This document shows, in pieces, positions 58,921 to 64,000 of a stretch of 64,000 nucleotides of DNA (within the stretch, counting starts at the first letter, position 1; each line of letters begins with the position of its first letter). Location of the stretch: positions 106,994-170,993 of the forward strand of contig MPNW01000210.1 in assembly GCA_011800805.1 (NCBI GenBank). The letters run 5' to 3'. A model generated the notes under the pieces. That model had not been told where the DNA came from and made no database searches. It worked only from the letters and a program-made list of their open reading frames with translations. Both the position numbers and the translations under genes were made by a program. Source of the DNA: Hirudo medicinalis (Eukaryota; Annelida; Clitellata; Hirudinida; Hirudinidae).

Positions 58921-60036
58921 TCTGCGTTTTGCTAGTTACAATCCAGCAATTGTTACACAATAACCACTCGATTCCCGTGCTCACATTTCACTGTTTACAG
59001 GTTAGAAACATTTCAGTTTCTATAAGGTGATCAAGTGATCTAATGACTAAATTACTTTTTAACAATTAAATTAACGGATAGTTTAAAAGAAAATTTTCAG
59101 CATAAAATATGTTTAGATCCGTAGCATAAGTCAAAATTAAAATATCGATTTTACTTGAAAATTCTTACTTTATATGCGTTCATAATTTAACTTTTTTGTT
59201 TAATTGTAAATGGTCAGACCTTGTTTTCTAACCTCAATATAAATATACCTCCGGACAAAAAAGTATTTCGCAGCCCTGTGGAAAGTGGCAGCCCTTTCCG
59301 AGGGTAATACTCTTTGTCCCCTTCCCCCGCTTCCAACAATCCTTATAGACAACGATCTTAGTTTTTTTTACATGTATATACGATTTAAATCATAAGTAGC
59401 ATTGCATTGCAAACATTATCAAAAGAGGATGGCAGTCAATGCAAAACATCGAATCCCAGGGAGGGAGAAATACATCCATATTATAATTTATTTGTACGAT
59501 CATCTAACTTGCAAATTTTTCATATTGAATCTCTAAGATGTACAAACATATGCGCAGGAGCAATGACATTTATTTCTTTAGTTATCAAATATTGTCAACA
59601 GCAGTTCAATTCAAAAGAACTCGAAATTTTCAAAGAAAAGCAGCAAATTTCATAGAACAAAAGTATTTAATAATACTCCACCATTACAACAGCACTACAA
59701 AAGGGGCATAACCTCATTACCAAAATGTTAAGAGATTTCCTGACTTATCTAAAGTAGGGGTGATTTCAAAGCTTATCAAAGCTTTGAAAATGTGCAGTTT
59801 TAAAAGTCAAAGGTGCAAAACTGCACGAACATAACATAAATTTAATATTTGGTAGTATTCTTGTGGTGTTTTTAAATGTAATGAAATAATTAAATGTTAA
59901 ATGTGAAAACTATGAAAGCGAACAAATAAAAAATCGATCTCCATCGACCCAGGTCGTATTATAAGTTCGGCTTGACTTTGTTGAAATGTTAAGAGCGAAG
60001 AAGCGATGATTGTTATTGCATCAAAGAAAAGACTTG
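58921..60036. other. divergent intergenic region
   Basis: Lies between the start of the unrecognised gene (minus) and the first sigma-receptor gene (plus). A GC-richer patch with CpGs at about 59940-60005 precedes the latter. No TATA box or exon identified. Confidence 0.5.
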
Positions 60037-60920
60037 ATGTTCTCAATTAGCAGAATCTTCTATATTCCTTTTTTGGGAATACTGTTTGCTTATGTCATAA
60101 ATACTTTTATTTTTACCAAAAGTCAAATATTTTCAGAGGAGGATATAATTCGAATCACCAGAAAAAACATTAGTGAGAAGCAATCTCTCGAATGAACTCG
60201 GCAAATTGATTTTATAATACTGGATTTATTGGCAGATTCTAAGACCAAAATCGGTGATATAATACAAGCCATCCACAAAGATTTGTTCGCCAGGTATCCC
60301 GATGACGTAGTTCCACGAGATGATTTGGAGTTCATGTTCCTGAGTGCTGGAGGTTGGAATTGTGCAATCTATATCCTGCACGCCTCGGTGTCGGAAGCCA
60401 TTTTCATTTTTGGGACGCCCTTGGATTCTTCAGGACACTCTGGTAAAAGTTAACATGAGTTTTTAGTTTATATTTTTGTCGATGTTGATAAAACACAACA
60501 GGTCGCAACTGGATCAATAAGACGGATGTGGTGATTAGAGGTGAGCTTTCAGCTTGGAAGGAGGGAACCCTTGTGGCGGAAACTTTTGGAGCTGGTGTGG
60601 CTTTTCCACCTTTATTTAAGTTAATTTTTAAAAGAATTGAGATGCATTCACCTGCTTGTAATAACATTAACAACTCGTGACAAATTTTATAATAATTAAC
60701 TTTTATTTTAGGAGATGTGTTCAGATATTACCCCGGTGAAGCATATATACTCAGTTTCAAAGCCGATATGTGGAAGATAACTTATGTTAAGGGATTTATT
60801 CCTTTTGTTCTTCCATATATTTCCACTCAACATTTGTTTGTAAATCATGATTATCTGTCAATATTCAAGATTTACAAATTCATGATCAAGAGCGCTTTTC
60901 AGCAAATCGTGGGGTGGTAA
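60037..60920 (+). CDS. SIGMAR1: sigma-1 receptor/ERG2 family protein, copy 1
   Basis: Four exons (60037-60172, 60236-60442, 60502-60594, 60712-60920) encode 214 residues; human SIGMAR1 has 223. The start is the first ATG, followed by an N-terminal membrane helix (FYIPFLGILFAYVINTFIF). The body follows the family: FLSAGGWNCAIYILHAS, GHSGRNWINKTDVVI, WKEGT, YPGEA and a C-terminal amphipathic region. The family covers ER membrane sigma-1 receptors (chaperone, IP3-receptor partner) and the ERG2 sterol isomerase. By alignment to human residues, Glu102 and Asp126 are kept, but Tyr103 is Ala, His154 is Tyr and ligand-binding Glu172 is Thr. It is more diverged than copy 2. An AATAAA follows at 60966. 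Confidence 0.88.
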
Positions 60921-61768
60921 AAAATAGGCCAAAATTGCATGACTTCATTTATGGACAGCCCCTAGAATAAAAGCACATAAACTATACTATAATTGCTTCA
61001 CCTAATTTCTTCTAATAAAAATAAAAGCTGCCTGTTTTTCTATATTAGTTGTTATGACGTGCGGTACATTACTGGGTTTGACTGTACTGATATTGCATAT
61101 AAGGGTTTGTTTACAGAGTTATCGGTTCTCGATTGGTACGCTCGAGTTGCTAATAGTCACATTGTCTCGAATCAAGTAGTTACCAACTGCACTACAAAGT
61201 ACTTCGGTGCAACATTAACATTTCGGTTGCTTTTCTAAGGAGTGTGCACAACTCAAAAACTTTAAATTCTCCTTAGATTGGGATCTGCTTTGCACTTCAG
61301 TTTCTCTCTTTAACTGAGAAAATTGTGTTTGGCAGCTATTCCAATTGTTCTATTTTAATTTATATAATTTTAATTATTTATTTCGTTTGCGTTTTCGTGA
61401 GCAAAATAATTCATTGTCGGTTCATTTAGTTTCCCAGCAGCATCGTTAATCAAGTTCATCGTCTGCCTGTCAACATTCAATGTTTCAAACGTAAATAAAA
61501 ATTATATTTCATAAAAAATTCGATGAAATAAAATAACTTACGACTAAATCTATTTTTAACATAAATTATATTTATGTTACATAACAACAACAATTTTTAT
61601 TTAAAAAAAAAAGATCTTTAGATGATCTCCGCAATTAATTACTGGTTGTAAGGTCGATTGATTTTTATGCGACAGTTTTGACATATTTGCTTAGCGGGCT
61701 TTCTTCCAGTGGTGCACACTATTTTTGATTGTCCTTTCAAGCGGGGGATAGATAATAAATCTACGAAC
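60921..61768. other. spacer between sigma-receptor copies
   Basis: Contains the poly(A) signal of copy 1 (60966-60971) and an acceptor-like TTCTTCCAG near 61709 that may end a 5' non-coding exon of copy 2. The open frame at 60993-61238 begins without ATG and matches nothing I know. Confidence 0.45.
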
Positions 61769-62762
61769 ATGATGGCCATGATCAAAAGAGCTATTTACTT
61801 TGTAATCTTAGTTTTTGTAACCGTGTCCGTAGTCAACTTCTGGCTAAACCGCAAATCATTTACTTTTTCCGAAGATGAATTTATTAAGATCGCCAAGAAA
61901 TACATTAGTGAGTCATTCGGTTTGAACATGTGTTTAATAATATAAGGATTTAATGGACGAGATTTATTGTGGACTTTTTTTTATATATTCTCAGATCCCA
62001 AAGATAACATGCAAGCTGTGATAGAGACCATTCATAAAGATTTCAAATCTCATTATCCCCATCATATTTTGGCAAAAGAGAACTTGAAATCTGTCTTCTT
62101 CAGTGCTGGTGGATGGACAGGCAGTATAACACTTCTTCATGCCTCTCTCACAGAGTTTGTTCTTGTCTATGGAACTGCGATTGATGCTGTCGGGCATTCC
62201 GGTAAATTTTTAAAGTCTTAAAATGGCAAAGATTTTTTTGGGTTTTGTTGGATTTTTAAGATTTTTGATGTATTTTAAAACCAATTTTGCATCCACTCGA
62301 AGTGGGTTTTCTTAATTTGATTGGCTATTTAAATGTAGGTCGTTACTGGGTAAACAAGACAGATGTCATATTGACTGGAGAACTTGAGGAGTGGAAAGAG
62401 GGAACTTTTGTAGCTAACACTGTTCGAGCAGGTAGATGCCCGTGATTTATATGTTTGTTCATTATTCATATTTTATGTCTTTCCTGCACTATGTTGTGTT
62501 GCCATTCACACGTTATTGCTTTGTGACAGGGGAAGTGTTCAGACAATATTCAGGTGAAGCAAGCATTATGAAGTACAAAGCCAACATGTGGAAGATTTCT
62601 TATGGTCGAGGATTCATTTTGTCAGCTCTTCCATTCACTGTTGCTGATGTTGTGTTTGGAAATCAAGATTATGTGTCCCTCTTCCACATTCTCAGAATCC
62701 ATGCCATCTCACTCTTTCAAGACTTGGCATATTCTTTAACCAATCTGCACAAGTTGCTTTGA
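61769..62762 (+). CDS. SIGMAR1: sigma-1 receptor/ERG2 family protein, copy 2
   Basis: Four exons (61769-61907, 61995-62201, 62339-62431, 62530-62762) encode 223 residues, the same as human SIGMAR1. Exons 2 and 3 have exactly the lengths (207 and 93 nt) and phases of copy 1, showing a tandem duplication. An N-terminal helix (AIYFVILVFVTVSVVNFWL) is followed by FFSAGGWTGSITLLHASLTE, YGTAIDAVGHSGRYW, NKTDV, WKEGT, YSGEA and ISYGRGFI. Human Glu102 and Asp126 equivalents are kept; Tyr103 is Phe, His154 is Gln and Glu172 is Ser. The protein is expected in the ER membrane. It is closer to the vertebrate receptor than copy 1. Its AATAAA (63149) overlaps the end of the converging C1q gene. Confidence 0.92.
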
Positions 62763-63148
62763 AGAATCAACAACTGATAATCAAATTAATATTACAGAGA
62801 TTAGTAAAGTTATTACGATCAACATAGTCTGATTACCTGAACTGATTGAATCATGTTTGTGTTAAGTGTCATACACCTGTGATTGGACTTTCATTTGTTA
62901 AGCTTCCAGCTTTTCATGACATCTAGACGAGAACACGAGCTATTGTATTTGGATTTCATATTTTCTTGACCGTGATTTCAACTTAATTTTTGAGGCATTC
63001 ACGATTTCATGTGTGAATTTGTAACCCCAGAAGATTTGTTTTGCATTTTTGGATCCAACAATTTATCCAATATTTAATAGGATTCGATTGCACAAGTGTC
63101 TCTTCTAAAATAATGTTGATCATTATTGTGCATTAGTTCACAGTCACT

Positions 63149-63161
63149 AATAAACTTTATT
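63149..63161. terminator. back-to-back poly(A) signals
   Basis: AATAAA on plus (63149-63154, sigma copy 2) and AATAAA on minus (63156-63161, C1q gene) are separated by one base. The C1q stop codon is only 6 bp from its signal. Confidence 0.6.
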
Positions 63162-63167
63162 TTGATG

Positions 63168-64000
63168 TCACTTTCTGCTTGCAATTCCTGGGTATATTAT
63201 GAATCCATAGAATGATGCATAGTTGTGGTAAAGGGCGTTGTGGAGCCCATATCCGTCTGGCAATTCGACCCAAACTTTGTCTCCCCTTTCCAGTGACAGG
63301 ATGCCAGTGTTGGAGGCTGAGCCTGAGCATCTTATGGATGGAGTGGCTGGCTGGGGTAGGGTGTATCCACTGCACCCTGAGCTGTCAAAGGCTGAGAACA
63401 TTCTTTGACCATTCCTGACCAAATGCAGAAGGATGTGCTGACTGTTGTAGCTCACTCCATTGATTCCTGCATCAATTTTACAATCATTAGAATTAAGCTT
63501 TGGTTTAGCCACAAGATTTATGGATTATGGATGTTGGGAAATTTTTTATTAGAGAGGATTTGTCTCAAAATGCTCATGAATATCAAATTGTCGTTTTAGA
63601 AATACATCATAGCAAGGAATTTACTCAAAGCCTCAAAAAAGTAAAATTGTTCTTGATTTAAAGTTGGTGAATGAAGTGCTAGTAGGTTGGAAGGTGTATA
63701 AAGTACTTTAGTACTTTTGTATCTAAAGTACCTCTCGTAACTTAAATCTAAAGCTTTAATAAATTCCTCCATTATCAAGTTAGCTATTTATGATTGAGAG
63801 TGTGACTACCAAAGTAATATGATTATAATTATCGAGGTTAATATTAAAACTAGTTGATAATAATAACTAATACGTTAAGCCTCAAATACAGTAAGAGGTT
63901 CGTACCCAGAAGGTAGGTTCCATTGATTGGAGTCGTGAACACTCCAGTTGAAGGGTCGTAGTTGTCTCCATAGTTGGTGTGAACCACGTTGAAGTGCAGG
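63168..64000 (-). CDS. C1q-domain protein (3' part, cut by window end)
   Basis: Two minus-strand exons are visible: 63906-64000 (open at the window edge) and 63168-63466, ending TGA. The first reads LHFNVVHTNYGDNYDPSTG, then FTTPINGTYLL; the second GINGVSYNSQHILLHLVRNG, SASNTGILSLERGDKVWVEL and ASFYGFIIYPG. These are the strands of the globular C1q domain (the FNxV..NxGxxYD..TGxFTxPxxGTY signature and the C-terminal FxGFxxYP). Such domains form trimers in secreted lectin-like or complement-like proteins, often expanded in lophotrochozoans. The N-terminal part, including any signal peptide or collagen stretch, lies beyond 64000. The intron spans 63467-63905. Confidence 0.88.

Noticed and set aside
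60993..61238. 81-residue frame between the sigma-receptor copies
   Set aside because: Starts without ATG, matches no sigma-receptor exon and shows no splice sites.

Overview
The window is eukaryotic: AT-rich, with GT-AG introns, AATAAA poly(A) signals, microsatellites and dispersed short repeats. The gene content is metazoan. A two-module antistasin-type inhibitor that closely resembles leech hirustasin points to an annelid, most likely a glossiphoniid leech such as Helobdella. That assignment is inferred from family resemblance; no search was run.

Layout. Positions 1-13200 are gene-poor. They hold trinucleotide repeats, long GGAT and CATCC arrays, one SINE-like copy, an orphan TATA box with a candidate first exon (5540-6106, minus), and two unrecognised exon-like pieces (11119-11681). 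Next come an aquaporin (13218-14948, +), a LINE ORF1-like relic (16255-16531), the antistasin-like gene (17315-18543, +, with its own TATA box), a low-complexity AT block (19240-19700) and a CD225/dispanin membrane protein (20750-21756, -).

From 23 kb the window is gene-dense and conserved: DDX20/Gemin3 helicase (22999-26905, +), RUVBL1/pontin (27173-29777, -), SOSS-B/NABP single-strand DNA-binding protein (30485-31770, +), RSPH14-like armadillo protein (31900-33930, -), TBC1D22 Rab-GAP (34374-37680, -) and an 18.5-kb, 53-exon neurobeachin-like BEACH gene (38785-57307, -). After that come an unrecognised 205-residue gene (58017-58920, -), two tandem sigma-1-receptor/ERG2 paralogues (60037-60920 and 61769-62762, +) and the 3' part of a C1q-domain gene (63168-64000, -) cut by the window edge.

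The genes do not form an operon or a common pathway. They are neighbours in mixed orientation, several of them tail to tail with poly(A) signals a few bases apart. Exon models were built by hand from reading frame, splice sites, phase and family resemblance. Three minus-strand genes each need exactly one extra A, in a short A run, to keep frame. The strongest biological leads are the antistasin gene (P1-equivalent residues Phe and Lys, 14- and 17-nt microexons, converted-looking exons), the sigma-receptor pair that lacks the ligand-binding Glu172, and the unrecognised gene.
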